DNA of 6,810 bases from Propionivibrio sp. (GCA_003249625.1 QKII01000288.1:1-6810), one strand, 5' to 3'; counted from the stretch's first letter, positions 1-6,068 are shown. Notes: a model not told the origin generated them from the letters alone. Made by a program: numbers and translations.

Positions 1-879
1 GAAGCCGTTGTTGAGCAGCGTCGGGCATTCGGCAGCCTCGACTGCAACGATGCGCGCGCCGAGTTGCTGCTTGAGATGGTCACCAGCCGCCAGCGTCCCC
101 CCCGAGCCGGACGCCGAGACGTAGGCGGCGAGCTTCGCGCCCGGCCTGCCCTGCGACAAGGCCTTGAACAGAGTCTCGAGCGCCGCGCCGGTGCAATTGC
201 GGTGAATCAGATAATTTCCGAATTCACAGAACTGGTTGAAGATGATATTCGCCGGGTCGCGGTCGAGTTCGGCGCAAGTGTCGTAGATCTCCTTGACGTT
301 GCTCTCGGAGCCAGGCGTACGCACGATGTCCGACGGATCACTGACCCACCGGTCGAGCCAGTCGAAACGTTCCTTGCTCATGTTCTCGGGCAACACGGCG
401 GTACCGCGGCAGCCGAGAATGCGCGAAATGGCCACGCCACCGCGGCAGTAGTTCCCGGTCGACGGCCACACCGCGCGATGGCGCGTCGGATCGAATTGCC
501 CGGTGACCAGCCGCGGCACCAGGCAGCCGTAGGCGGCCAGCACCTTGTGCGCATTGATCATCGGGAAACGGTTGCCGAGGGCGAGAACGATGCGCGCCTT
601 GACGCCTGTGAGTTCGGGCGGCAGTTCCACATGATCCGGAACATCGACAAGGCCGGTGCGCGTTCCGTCGTTGAACCAGTGCACGCGGAACAGATTCAAC
701 GGATGCGGCGTATCCGGGTCGACATCCTTCAACCTTGCACGGATCGCCGCCGGAATGGTGGATGGATCCTTGAGTTGGCCGATGGTCGGCAAGAGCACAC
801 CAGCCTCCTTGAAACGGGCAATGGTGTTTTCATATACGGCGGCGTCCACTACCGTGCGTTCAAGTCCCAAGCGTGCCAT
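1..879 (-). CDS. Cysteine-synthase-like PLP-dependent enzyme (fold type II), C-terminal part outside window
   Basis: The reading frame is open from an ATG at 877-879 down to base 1 (293 residues), so the C-terminus is missing. The protein resembles the long cysteine synthase/threonine dehydratase-like family of PLP enzymes, usually about 450 residues in my recollection. Visible hallmarks are NAHK near 109-112, whose K112 is the likely Schiff-base lysine; the substrate-binding asparagine loop STGNYCRGG near 140-148; and a phosphate-binding SGSGGT loop near 257-262. An unusual N-terminal extension of about 90 residues precedes the PLP domain. The start is supported by AAAGGGA about six bases upstream and by a TATAAT promoter behind it. 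The family is often annotated only as PLP-dependent lyase. The substrate is not known from sequence; a cytosolic beta-elimination or beta-replacement reaction on an amino acid is the family expectation. It lies downstream of, and in the same orientation as, an Lrp-type regulator next to another PLP lyase, suggesting a shared amino-acid theme. Confidence 0.85.
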   Translation of the reverse strand, partial: MARLGLERTVVDAAVYENTIARFKEAGVLLPTIGQLKDPSTIPAAIRARLKDVDPDTPHPLNLFRVHWFNDGTRTGLVDVPDHVELPPELTGVKARIVLALGNRFPMINAHKVLAAYGCLVPRLVTGQFDPTRHRAVWPSTGNYCRGGVAISRILGCRGTAVLPENMSKERFDWLDRWVSDPSDIVRTPGSESNVKEIYDTCAELDRDPANIIFNQFCEFGNYLIHRNCTGAALETLFKALSQGRPGAKLAAYVSASGSGGTLAAGDHLKQQLGARIVAVEAAECPTLLNNGF

Positions 880-912
880 TACGAGATCCCTTTAGCGGAA
901 AAAAGACCGGGG

Positions 913-942
913 ATTATAGGCACGATGTGAGGAATGGATGAA
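913..942 (-). promoter_or_regulatory. Sigma-70-type promoter for the cysteine-synthase-like gene
   Basis: Read on the minus strand, 918-913 is a perfect TATAAT. The best -35 is weak: TTCATC at 942-937 with an 18-base spacer. Transcription would begin near 906 and give a leader of roughly 27 bases carrying the AAAGGGA ribosome binding site. The perfect -10 paired with a poor -35 could mean help from an activator. The -10 box is directly seen; its use is inferred. Confidence 0.5.
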
Positions 943-1127
943 ACACTGCCTCCGGGAAACGCCAGCCGGACAACCCCGAAGAGTCATCCATAACAAATTG
1001 ATTTATTTGAACTTAATGATTTTTCAGCCGGAGCCGTGTGGAATTTTTTTGCGAATGACGACACAAAATAAAGAAATGATTCACCTCGTCCGATCCTTGC
1101 TGAACCTTCGATCCCCTGACTGACCAA

Positions 1128-1601
1128 TCATTTTTCGTCGATCGGAACTTGCATGCCCGTCTTGATCCGATCCATCGCCACCAGCGTCTTGAATGCCCTC
1201 ACGTTTTCGTCGCCGTGAAACAGACTACGGGTCAATTCGACGTACTGCTCCATGTCTCGTACCAGAAGAATCAGAACAAAATCACACTCACCCGCGACGT
1301 AGTAGCACTGCTGAACCTGCGGGCACGCCTTGAAATTTCGCACCATATCGTCCATCAGATCGGCGCGCTCTCTCTCGACCTGTACCTCGACGATGATGGT
1401 CAGATCGTAGCCGACAGCCTTGGGGTTGATGCAAGCGGTGTACCGCTCGATAACCCCGGTACTGGAGAGCAATTTGAGTCGGCGATTCACCGCAGCGGTA
1501 GAAAGGTTCGCTCGCGCGCCCAACTCGCTCTGAGCAATCCGCGCGTCACTCTGGAGCGAGGCCAGAAGGGCACGGTCGAAGCCGTCGAGTTTTGTCGTCA
1601 T
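1128..1601 (-). CDS. Lrp/AsnC-family transcriptional regulator
   Basis: This is a 157-residue protein with the standard two-domain Lrp layout. An N-terminal winged helix-turn-helix (about 10-52, with FDRALLASLQSDARI and LSTAAVNRRLKLLSSTGVI) is followed by a RAM ligand-binding domain (about 66-145, with VQQCYYVAGECDFVL and VRAFKTLVAMDRIK). Such proteins form octamers or dimers of dimers that bind several DNA sites and respond to amino acids. An in-frame ATG at 1652 would add 17 residues (MDEVITHVSISNGINFN) that do not look like Lrp sequence. I prefer 1601 because it gives the family length and leaves the 1618-1639 dyad outside the gene, although the ribosome binding site there is weak and 1652 has AGGGG close by. 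The gene is divergent from dpaL, the usual arrangement for a local regulator of a catabolic gene, and probably autoregulated. The effector is unknown; diaminopropionate or a related amino acid is a guess. Confidence 0.9.
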   Translation of the reverse strand: MTTKLDGFDRALLASLQSDARIAQSELGARANLSTAAVNRRLKLLSSTGVIERYTACINPKAVGYDLTIIVEVQVERERADLMDDMVRNFKACPQVQQCYYVAGECDFVLILLVRDMEQYVELTRSLFHGDENVRAFKTLVAMDRIKTGMQVPIDEK

Positions 1602-1617
1602 GTTGAAATTTATTCCG

Positions 1618-1639
1618 TTACTAATGGAAACATGAGTAA
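1618..1639. promoter_or_regulatory. Imperfect dyad, candidate Lrp-family operator near the regulator start
   Basis: Arms TTACTAATG (1618-1626) and CATGAGTAA (1631-1639) are reverse complements at eight of nine positions around a GAAA centre. The AT-rich dyad lies 17 bases upstream of the preferred start of the Lrp-type gene. That position fits autoregulation. It would be coding if the longer start at 1652 were used. Confidence 0.45.
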
Positions 1640-1686
1640 TAACTTCATCCATAAAGCCCCTAATAGATAAAAACTCCGGAGCTGGC

Positions 1687-1699
1687 GAAATATTATTTC
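1687..1699. promoter_or_regulatory. 13-base palindrome overlapping the putative dpaL -10 box
   Basis: GAAATA-T-TATTTC is a perfect palindrome with one central base. It has the AT-rich core flanked by G and C that is typical of Lrp-family sites, but it does not match the E. coli Lrp consensus spacing exactly. It encloses TATTAT (1691-1696), a five-of-six match to a -10 box for dpaL. The best -35, TAAAAA at 1668-1673, is poor. Transcription would start near 1703. Binding here would block or modulate dpaL; this is inferred from position. Confidence 0.45.
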
Positions 1700-1729
1700 A
1701 ATCGTCAGTATTACCTCAAGGGAATGATC

Positions 1730-2965
1730 ATGTACATCCGCAACCCCCACGCCAAACGCTGCGCCTATGGCGCAGATTTTCGTAAGGTTCTGAGCCTGGC
1801 GGCTGGACGCGATAGCCACGCCCGGCTGGCGAGCTGGAACCACCTGTCCCCCTGCCCGACACCAGCGTGGTCGATGAGCGGCCTGGCAATGACCCTCGGC
1901 GTTGGTAGCATTACCCTGAAGGACGAATCCGCGCGATCCGATCTGGGGAGCTTCAAGGCGCTCGGCGCTCCCTACGCACTGATCCAGCTTATTTCGCGCC
2001 GCTGGTCAGGGCTCAGATGGACCGCAGCCGAACTATTCTCGGGGCAACATGCCGCTTCGCTGAAAGATTTCTGCGTCATTACCGCGACGGATGGCAATCA
2101 CGGACGGGCGCTCGCCGCCGCGGCGCAGAGCGTCGGATGTCGTTGCGTCATTGTCCTTCACGCCAACGTCAGTACCGAGCGGGAAGACGCCATCGCCGCC
2201 CTTGGCGCCGAGATCATTCGCATCTCGGGGAACTACGACGAATCGGTGAACGAAGCTGCTCGCCTTGCTCGAGCCAATGGCTGGGAGGTTGTTTCGGACA
2301 CATCCTACGAAGGCTACGAAGAGGTGCCGCGTGACGTCATGCAGGGCTATGGCGTCATCGCGGAAGAGCTTCTAAGCGGCTTGCCGGATAGCGAATGCCC
2401 CTACACACATGTCTTTCTGCAAGGTGGCGTCGGCGGGCTGGCCGCGGGCGTCATCAGTCATTTCTGGGAGCGTTATGGCGAGAAACGGCCAACGTTCGTC
2501 GTAGTCGAACCGGAACAAGCCGACTGCCTCTACCAGAGCGCCTTGCACGGCTTCCCGAGCCGAGCAACAGGAAGCGTCGATTCGGTCATGGCGGGACTGG
2601 CCTGCGGTGAAACATCCCCCCTGGCATGGCGTTTTCTTCAGCCGGCGGCAGATATTTTCATGACGATTACGGATGCAGAAGCAGAGAGTGCCATGAGGGT
2701 ATTGGCAAGCGGCGCACAAGGCGACGTTCCCGTCATCAGTGGAGAATCAGCCGCCGCGGGTTACGCCGCGCTGCAAAAACTGTCACGCGATCCCAATTTG
2801 AAACAGGAGGCAGGTTTGAACACCGCATCCCATGTACTGCTCATCAGCACCGAGGGCGCCACGGCTCCTGGTACCTACATGCGCATTGTAGGAAAGCGCC
2901 ATGAAGCCGTCGCTTTGACTCAGAAGGCTTGGCTTGAACAGCATCGTTGCCAGATGGCACGGTAA
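1730..2965 (+). CDS. dpaL: Diaminopropionate ammonia-lyase
   Basis: A 411-residue cytosolic PLP enzyme of fold type II that converts 2,3-diaminopropionate to pyruvate and two ammonia. The E. coli enzyme (YgeX) has about 400 residues, so this is full length. Diagnostic stretches, numbered from the upstream ATG at 1724, are KDESARSDLGSFKALG, with K78 as the likely PLP lysine; TDGNHGRALAAAA, with D123; DTSYEGYEEVPRDVMQGY, with D192; and the phosphate-binding loop GGVGGLAAG near 233-241. These correspond to Lys77, Asp120 and Asp189 of the E. coli enzyme as I recall them. Two ATGs, 1724 and 1730, are in frame. The ribosome binding site AAGGGA (1718-1723) abuts the first and is six bases from the second, so 1730 is the better start. 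The gene diverges from an Lrp-type regulator that probably controls it. Its stop is five bases from the stop of the converging FMN reductase gene, leaving no room for a separate terminator. Confidence 0.93.
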   Translation: MYIRNPHAKRCAYGADFRKVLSLAAGRDSHARLASWNHLSPCPTPAWSMSGLAMTLGVGSITLKDESARSDLGSFKALGAPYALIQLISRRWSGLRWTAAELFSGQHAASLKDFCVITATDGNHGRALAAAAQSVGCRCVIVLHANVSTEREDAIAALGAEIIRISGNYDESVNEAARLARANGWEVVSDTSYEGYEEVPRDVMQGYGVIAEELLSGLPDSECPYTHVFLQGGVGGLAAGVISHFWERYGEKRPTFVVVEPEQADCLYQSALHGFPSRATGSVDSVMAGLACGETSPLAWRFLQPAADIFMTITDAEAESAMRVLASGAQGDVPVISGESAAAGYAALQKLSRDPNLKQEAGLNTASHVLLISTEGATAPGTYMRIVGKRHEAVALTQKAWLEQHRCQMAR

Positions 2966-2970
2966 ATGAA

Positions 2971-3531
2971 CTACTCCGATGCGTTGGCTTCGACCCAGCG
3001 GGAGAACGCGGCCATAATGCTCTTCAGGAACGCTGCGCTGCTCTCATTAATCAAGTTGCCGCTCTCGTCGAACAGCTTGTCTGCTCCGCCGATGTAGGCT
3101 TCCGGTTGCTGCATGGCGGGCACATTGAGGAACACCAGCGATTGTCGCAAATGATGGTTTGCGCCAAAGCCGCCAAGAGCACCAGGTGACACGCTGATGA
3201 CCGCCCCGGGCTTACCACTCCAGACGCTCTGTCCGTAAGGGCGGGAGCCTACATCGAGCGCGTTCTTCAGCGCGGCCGGTACCGAGCGATTGTATTCCGG
3301 GGTCACGAAGAGAACGGCATCCGCCGCCTTCACCGCCAGCCGGAAGGCGTTCCAGGATTGATGATCAGGAGAGTCGTCATCAGGGTTGTACAACGGCAGT
3401 TGGCCAATTTCCACGATTTCCAGTTCAAGTTCCGCTGGAGACAGGCCGATCAAGGCCTTGGCGACCTTTCGATTGATCGAATCCTTGCGGAGACTACCTA
3501 CGAGCACGACAACCTTGCGCTTCTCTTTCAT
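2971..3531 (-). CDS. NADPH-dependent FMN reductase (ChrR/YieF-type quinone reductase family)
   Basis: A 186-residue flavodoxin-fold protein that reduces quinones, metals or other acceptors with NAD(P)H through bound FMN. The FMN phosphate loop is GSLRKDSIN (12-20), directly after the first beta strand KVVVLVG. The second signature, TPEYNRSVPAALKNALD (77-93) followed by VGSRP, matches the flavin-ring contact region of ChrR-like reductases. Length is typical (about 180-190). The start at 3531 is chosen over an in-frame ATG at 3552 because a strong AAGGAGG (3543-3537) sits five bases upstream of it; the longer version would place that site inside the gene. It converges on dpaL with only five bases between stops. 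The gap behind it (3532-3719) should hold its promoter, but I see no convincing box. Substrate specificity cannot be read from sequence. Confidence 0.9.
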   Translation of the reverse strand: MKEKRKVVVLVGSLRKDSINRKVAKALIGLSPAELELEIVEIGQLPLYNPDDDSPDHQSWNAFRLAVKAADAVLFVTPEYNRSVPAALKNALDVGSRPYGQSVWSGKPGAVISVSPGALGGFGANHHLRQSLVFLNVPAMQQPEAYIGGADKLFDESGNLINESSAAFLKSIMAAFSRWVEANASE

Positions 3532-3719
3532 TGTTTCCTCCTTTTTGATCAAGACATGACGTGAATGGACGACGAATACACGTTTTGTTTGACCATCCGC
3601 CCCGCGCCGGTTCCATCCAATTTGTTGCGGAACGTATCAGTTGGGTGCCGATGCGTATCCGGGCGGGATAGACGTGCCAATCGCCACCTCGAACGCTCCA
3701 ACGTCAATGGCGGCGGCAA

Positions 3720-4343
3720 CTACCTTTCCAGCTTTTCAGGATGCTGAAAAGAAAGGCGTGACTCCTCGCGCCACCCTGTCGAAAAAGCCTTTGCAGCAGA
3801 AAAAAAGGCTCGAAAATCGGTCTCGAAACCGTAAGGATCGGCGAGAAATTCCTCGATGCCGCCGCCGAGCGGATTGACGCGGCTGATGCGATGGACAGCC
3901 ATGCGGTCGATTACCTGGCCGACCGAAGCGATGTTCCGGTAGGAGCCGAGCCAGTCGTAGCGGCGCATCAGATCGGCGATCTCGCGCGCCTTTTCCGGCA
4001 ACTGCGCGGCGTGTGCATCCAGCGCCGCATAGAGGCGTGCAGCATAGTCGTCGAGTGGTTCGGCACAATAGTCGGCCCAATCGCGGGCGAGCAAATGGTC
4101 GTAGAAGAGATCGACGAGCACGCCGCCAACGCGCCGCCGTCGTGCGCTGACCCTCGCGCGACTCGCGATGAACGCAGTGTGTCGATCGGCGAAACTGTCG
4201 ATCGCCCGGTGCAATGCGACGCCTGAAGCCAGCGCCGGCGGCAACCCGGCCGGCAGAGGCCCCTTGACGAAGTCGCCGAGAACGCCGCCGACGCGGTCGG
4301 CCTCGGCGTCCCCGGCAAGGAGAGCATGGGCAAGAAAGTTCAT
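3720..4343 (-). CDS. acpH: Acyl carrier protein phosphodiesterase
   Basis: A 207-residue protein of the AcpH family (DUF479), which removes the 4'-phosphopantetheine prosthetic group from holo-ACP to give apo-ACP and so takes part in prosthetic-group turnover in fatty acid synthesis. The N-terminus MNFLAHALLA, the GDFVKG motif (23-28), ALHRAIDSFADRH (43-55) and the VDLFYDHLLARDW block (77-89) carry the conserved His and Asp residues of this non-canonical HD-like metal-dependent fold. E. coli AcpH has 193 residues, so the length is ordinary. The start is one base after the stop of the DUF1439-like gene. No clear ribosome binding site precedes it, so translation may be coupled to that gene. Its last residues are encoded over a perfect 8-base inverted repeat (3732-3751). 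Confidence 0.9.
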   Translation of the reverse strand: MNFLAHALLAGDAEADRVGGVLGDFVKGPLPAGLPPALASGVALHRAIDSFADRHTAFIASRARVSARRRRVGGVLVDLFYDHLLARDWADYCAEPLDDYAARLYAALDAHAAQLPEKAREIADLMRRYDWLGSYRNIASVGQVIDRMAVHRISRVNPLGGGIEEFLADPYGFETDFRAFFSAAKAFSTGWREESRLSFQHPEKLER

Positions 4344-4344
4344 G

Positions 4345-4881
4345 CTACATCGAGACGTCCAGGCGTCCCGGCAGAACCTTCACGCCCGAAATCTGCTTGC
4401 CGATGAGGCTGTCGGTCCTGTAGATCTCGACACCTTCGAGGCGCGGCAGAACGGCCTGGTTGACGAGCGCCTTGAGCAGCGCAATTTCCTTCTCTTTGAC
4501 TCCGGGCGCGTTGAGCGAGAGGAGCGACATGTGCGTCGCATGCAACGATCCTGTCGCCTGCCGCCACTGGGGGGTCATGTCGGCACAGATTGCGACGTCT
4601 CCAGGAATCACTTTGGCACGCACGGTGGAGCAGAATGTCGCGTGGCCATCGAGCAGCGTGATCTTCGGATCGAGTACCTGCACGTCGCGGTGTTGTTTTT
4701 CGGCCAGTTTCTGCGCGACGAAGTGGTTGACTGCGCTTTCCGGGATGTCGATGGCCTGAGCTGAAAAGCTGCCCGAAAGCAATGACAACAGAACAAGCGC
4801 CTGGCTGCGGATTATCCTCTTGCGCCGTTGTTCACGGCACTTGCGCGCAATAGAAGCAGCGACGAAAATCGGTCGGTTCAT
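4345..4881 (-). CDS. Exported DUF1439 (YceB-like) protein
   Basis: A 178-residue protein with a long basic N-region (ARKCREQRRKRIIR, 12-25), a hydrophobic core (ALVLLSLLSG) and a probable signal peptidase I site at AQA|IDIP (after residue 43), so the mature protein should be periplasmic. E. coli YceB, the best-known relative, is a lipoprotein; here there is no lipobox cysteine. The mature part matches the DUF1439 pattern: an N-terminal ESAVNHFVAQKL helix, a central beta-rich portion, VNQAVLPRLEGVEIY (140-154), and the closing GVKVLPGRLDV. C84 and C99 could form a disulfide. Molecular function is unknown; related folds bind lipids, which is only suggestive. The start ATG has no good ribosome binding site, and it is only 17 bases from the start of the divergent small gene. 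It forms a two-gene unit with acpH, which may explain a link to lipid metabolism. Confidence 0.7.
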   Translation of the reverse strand: MNRPIFVAASIARKCREQRRKRIIRSQALVLLSLLSGSFSAQAIDIPESAVNHFVAQKLAEKQHRDVQVLDPKITLLDGHATFCSTVRAKVIPGDVAICADMTPQWRQATGSLHATHMSLLSLNAPGVKEKEIALLKALVNQAVLPRLEGVEIYRTDSLIGKQISGVKVLPGRLDVSM

Positions 4882-4898
4882 GGTTGCCGGATCGAAAA

Positions 4899-5084
4899 AT
4901 GAAAACCTATCTCAACAGAAAAAACGGGAAACGCTACATTGTCCTCGCCGAGGGCATTGATTGCACCAACGCCCGCGACGGAACTCGGGTCATCGTATAC
5001 CACCCGGAGGAAAAGCCTGAACTGATCTGCGTCCGCGAGAAAGCCGAATTTCTCGTCAAATTTGATCCGGAACCGGCTCAATAA
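4899..5084 (+). CDS. Small DUF1653-like protein
   Basis: A 61-residue soluble protein: Y-x-N-x-x-NGKRY-x-VL near 4-16, then a DGTRVIVYHPE strand (28-37) and a VREKAEFLVKF tail (45-55). The pattern of a compact beta domain ending in VRE-x-x-EFL-x-KF resembles DUF1653, a small SH3-like fold of unknown function. The ATG at 4899 is preferred; a TTG at 4884 would add five residues but has no support. No strong ribosome binding site is visible. Its promoter would have to lie inside the neighbouring DUF1439 gene, because the divergent starts are only 17 bases apart. The coding signal is moderate: the domain resemblance is the main evidence. Confidence 0.68.
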   Translation: MKTYLNRKNGKRYIVLAEGIDCTNARDGTRVIVYHPEEKPELICVREKAEFLVKFDPEPAQ

Positions 5085-5156
5085 TTCCGCTGACTGGCGT
5101 TTTCCGCGCTCACGAAAATCCACCAGAGATGGGGGTGAATACCTTAAAAACAAGAA

Positions 5157-5183
5157 CTTGAAAATACGCGCAGAGCACCTTAA
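5157..5183 (+). promoter_or_regulatory. Sigma-32 (RpoH)-like heat-shock promoter for the hsp20 operon
   Basis: CTTGAAA (5157-5163) is a perfect match to the sigma-32 -35 element. After 12 bases comes CACCTTAA (5176-5183), a partial match to the CCCCAT-type -10. Transcription would begin near 5190, giving a leader of about 47 bases before the first hsp20 ATG. A sigma-70 reading (TTGAAA, 17 bases, TAACTA) has a poor -10. The link to heat-shock genes makes sigma-32 the natural reading. Confidence 0.55.
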
Positions 5184-5236
5184 CTAAGGTACAAGAGGGA
5201 AAGATCAGCCCCTCGCAACCCAGAAAGGAGCTCTGC
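5170..5236 (+). promoter_or_regulatory. Potential Shine-Dalgarno-sequestering RNA structure upstream of hsp20
   Basis: GCAGAGC-A-CCTT (5170-5181) can pair with AAGG-A-GCTCTGC (5225-5236): 11 base pairs with one A-A mismatch, covering the ribosome binding site AAGGAG (5225-5230) up to the base before the ATG. The same CCTT (as ACCTT, 5177-5181) can instead fold locally with AAGGT (5186-5190) around a four-base loop. A further hairpin, GAGGG (5195-5199) with CCCTC (5210-5214), lies between. The complementarity is seen directly. It acts in RNA only if transcription starts upstream of 5170, which conflicts with the sigma-32 start predicted near 5190. Confidence 0.35.
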
Positions 5237-5668
5237 ATGTATTACCGTTCATTGTTCCCCCGCGACCTGTTCGCGGAACTTGACCGGCTGCAACGCGAAC
5301 TTCAGCAGTCGGTCGACCCCAACCCCAATATCCGCGGCCTGACCCGTGGCTTTCCTGCACTGAACATCGGCGGCACACCGAAGACGGTGGATATCTACGC
5401 CTTCGCTCCGGGCATCGACCCGGCGACGCTGGACGTGCAACTGGTCAAGGGCATGCTCACCATCATAGGCGAGAGAAAGATTGACCCGGTGCCAGAGAAA
5501 GCGACGCTGCATATCGACGAACGCTTCGCCGGCCGCTTCCGCCGTGTTGTCTCGCTACCGGACGACGCCGATCCAAACGCGATCGAGGCAAAGTACAAGG
5601 ACGGCGTGCTGCACGTTCGCATCCAGCGCAAGGAAGAAGCGCAGCCGCGACGCATCAACATTCAGTAA
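5237..5668 (+). CDS. Small heat-shock protein Hsp20 (first of three)
   Basis: A 143-residue cytosolic holdase chaperone that binds unfolding proteins without ATP. The N-terminal arm (1-40, FPRDLFAELDRLQREL) is followed by an alpha-crystallin domain (about 41-131). The signature AKYKDGVLHVRI (118-129) is the conserved A-x-x-x-x-GVL strand. The C-terminal tail carries an I-x-I motif (I140-N-I142) that locks oligomers together. Length is typical. AAAGGAG (5224-5230) lies six bases before the ATG and is a strong ribosome binding site. It leads an operon of three hsp20 genes behind a sigma-32-like promoter. Its stop TAA overlaps the next gene's ribosome binding site. Confidence is high for family; the partners in mixed oligomers are unknown. 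Confidence 0.95.
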   Translation: MYYRSLFPRDLFAELDRLQRELQQSVDPNPNIRGLTRGFPALNIGGTPKTVDIYAFAPGIDPATLDVQLVKGMLTIIGERKIDPVPEKATLHIDERFAGRFRRVVSLPDDADPNAIEAKYKDGVLHVRIQRKEEAQPRRINIQ

Positions 5669-5678
5669 GGAGGAGACC

Positions 5679-6059
5679 ATGAGCGAAAACAACGCCGTTG
5701 CGAAATCCAGCGAAACCCGGCGTGATGAAGCCGCCCTTTTGCCGCCGACCGACGTGATCGAGGACGCTGGTGGCATCACGCTTTATGCAGACTTGGCGGG
5801 CGTGCCGAAGGACAGGCTCAGCCTGCAGGTCGAGGCCGACACGTTGACGATCGAGGGCGAAGTGGCACTGGACGTACCGGAAGGAATGGAGTCGAGCCAT
5901 GCGGAAGTAAACCTGCCACGCTACCGCCGGGTCTTCACCCTGTCGCGCGAACTCGATTCGAGCAAGGTCAGCGCCGAATTCAACCAGGGCGTGCTCAAAC
6001 TGCGCATACCCAAGGCCGAACACGCGCAGCCTCGCCGCATCGAGATTCAGGTCGCCTGA
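5679..6059 (+). CDS. Small heat-shock protein Hsp20 (second of three)
   Basis: A 126-residue Hsp20 with a short N-terminal arm (1-21) and an alpha-crystallin domain (about 22-112): PPTDVIEDAGGITLYADLAG at its start, LTIEGE in the middle and AEFNQGVLKLRIPKAE (99-114) at its end. The tail IEI (121-123) is the I-x-I motif. The frame stays open upstream, but the start at 5679 is fixed by AAGGAGG (5667-5673) five bases ahead. The TAA stop of the first hsp20 gene (5666-5668) overlaps this site, with ten bases between the genes, so the two are cotranscribed and possibly translationally coupled. The short arm suggests smaller or mixed oligomers; this is inference. Its tail QPRRIEIQ closely matches QPRRINIQ of the first protein. 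Confidence 0.95.
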   Translation: MSENNAVAKSSETRRDEAALLPPTDVIEDAGGITLYADLAGVPKDRLSLQVEADTLTIEGEVALDVPEGMESSHAEVNLPRYRRVFTLSRELDSSKVSAEFNQGVLKLRIPKAEHAQPRRIEIQVA

Positions 6060-6068
6060 TGCCGAACT

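Noticed and set aside
64..930. A long open frame on the plus strand (288 codons).
   Set aside because: It is antisense to the cysteine-synthase-like gene, has no ribosome binding site or recognisable domain, and is rich in Arg and His as expected from the complement of a GC-rich gene.
938..1123. A 61-codon plus-strand frame in the gap between the Lrp-type and cysteine-synthase-like genes.
   Set aside because: No ribosome binding site, no domain, low-complexity AT-rich content; most likely non-coding spacer.
1149..1670. A 173-codon open frame on the plus strand.
   Set aside because: It overlaps the Lrp-type gene on the opposite strand, whose protein matches its family throughout; the plus-strand product resembles nothing known to me.
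3665..3681. TTGGCAC on the minus strand behind the FMN reductase gene, considered as a sigma-54 -24 element.
   Set aside because: The required GC of the -12 element is absent at the right spacing (CC is found), so the site is not convincing.
3732..3751. Perfect 8-base inverted repeat CTTTTCAG-N4-CTGAAAAG, considered as a terminator for acpH.
   Set aside because: It lies inside the acpH coding end and has no T-run after it on the minus strand. It may still stabilise the message end.
5068..5089. CGGAA/TTCCG stem at the end of the DUF1653-like gene as a terminator.
   Set aside because: Five pairs, a 12-base loop and no T-run.
5085..5236. Looked for a CIRCE/HrcA operator and a ROSE-type thermometer ahead of the hsp20 operon.
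   Set aside because: No TTAGCACTC-N9-GAGTGCTAA or close variant is present, and the leader predicted from the sigma-32 start has no segment pairing with the ribosome binding site.
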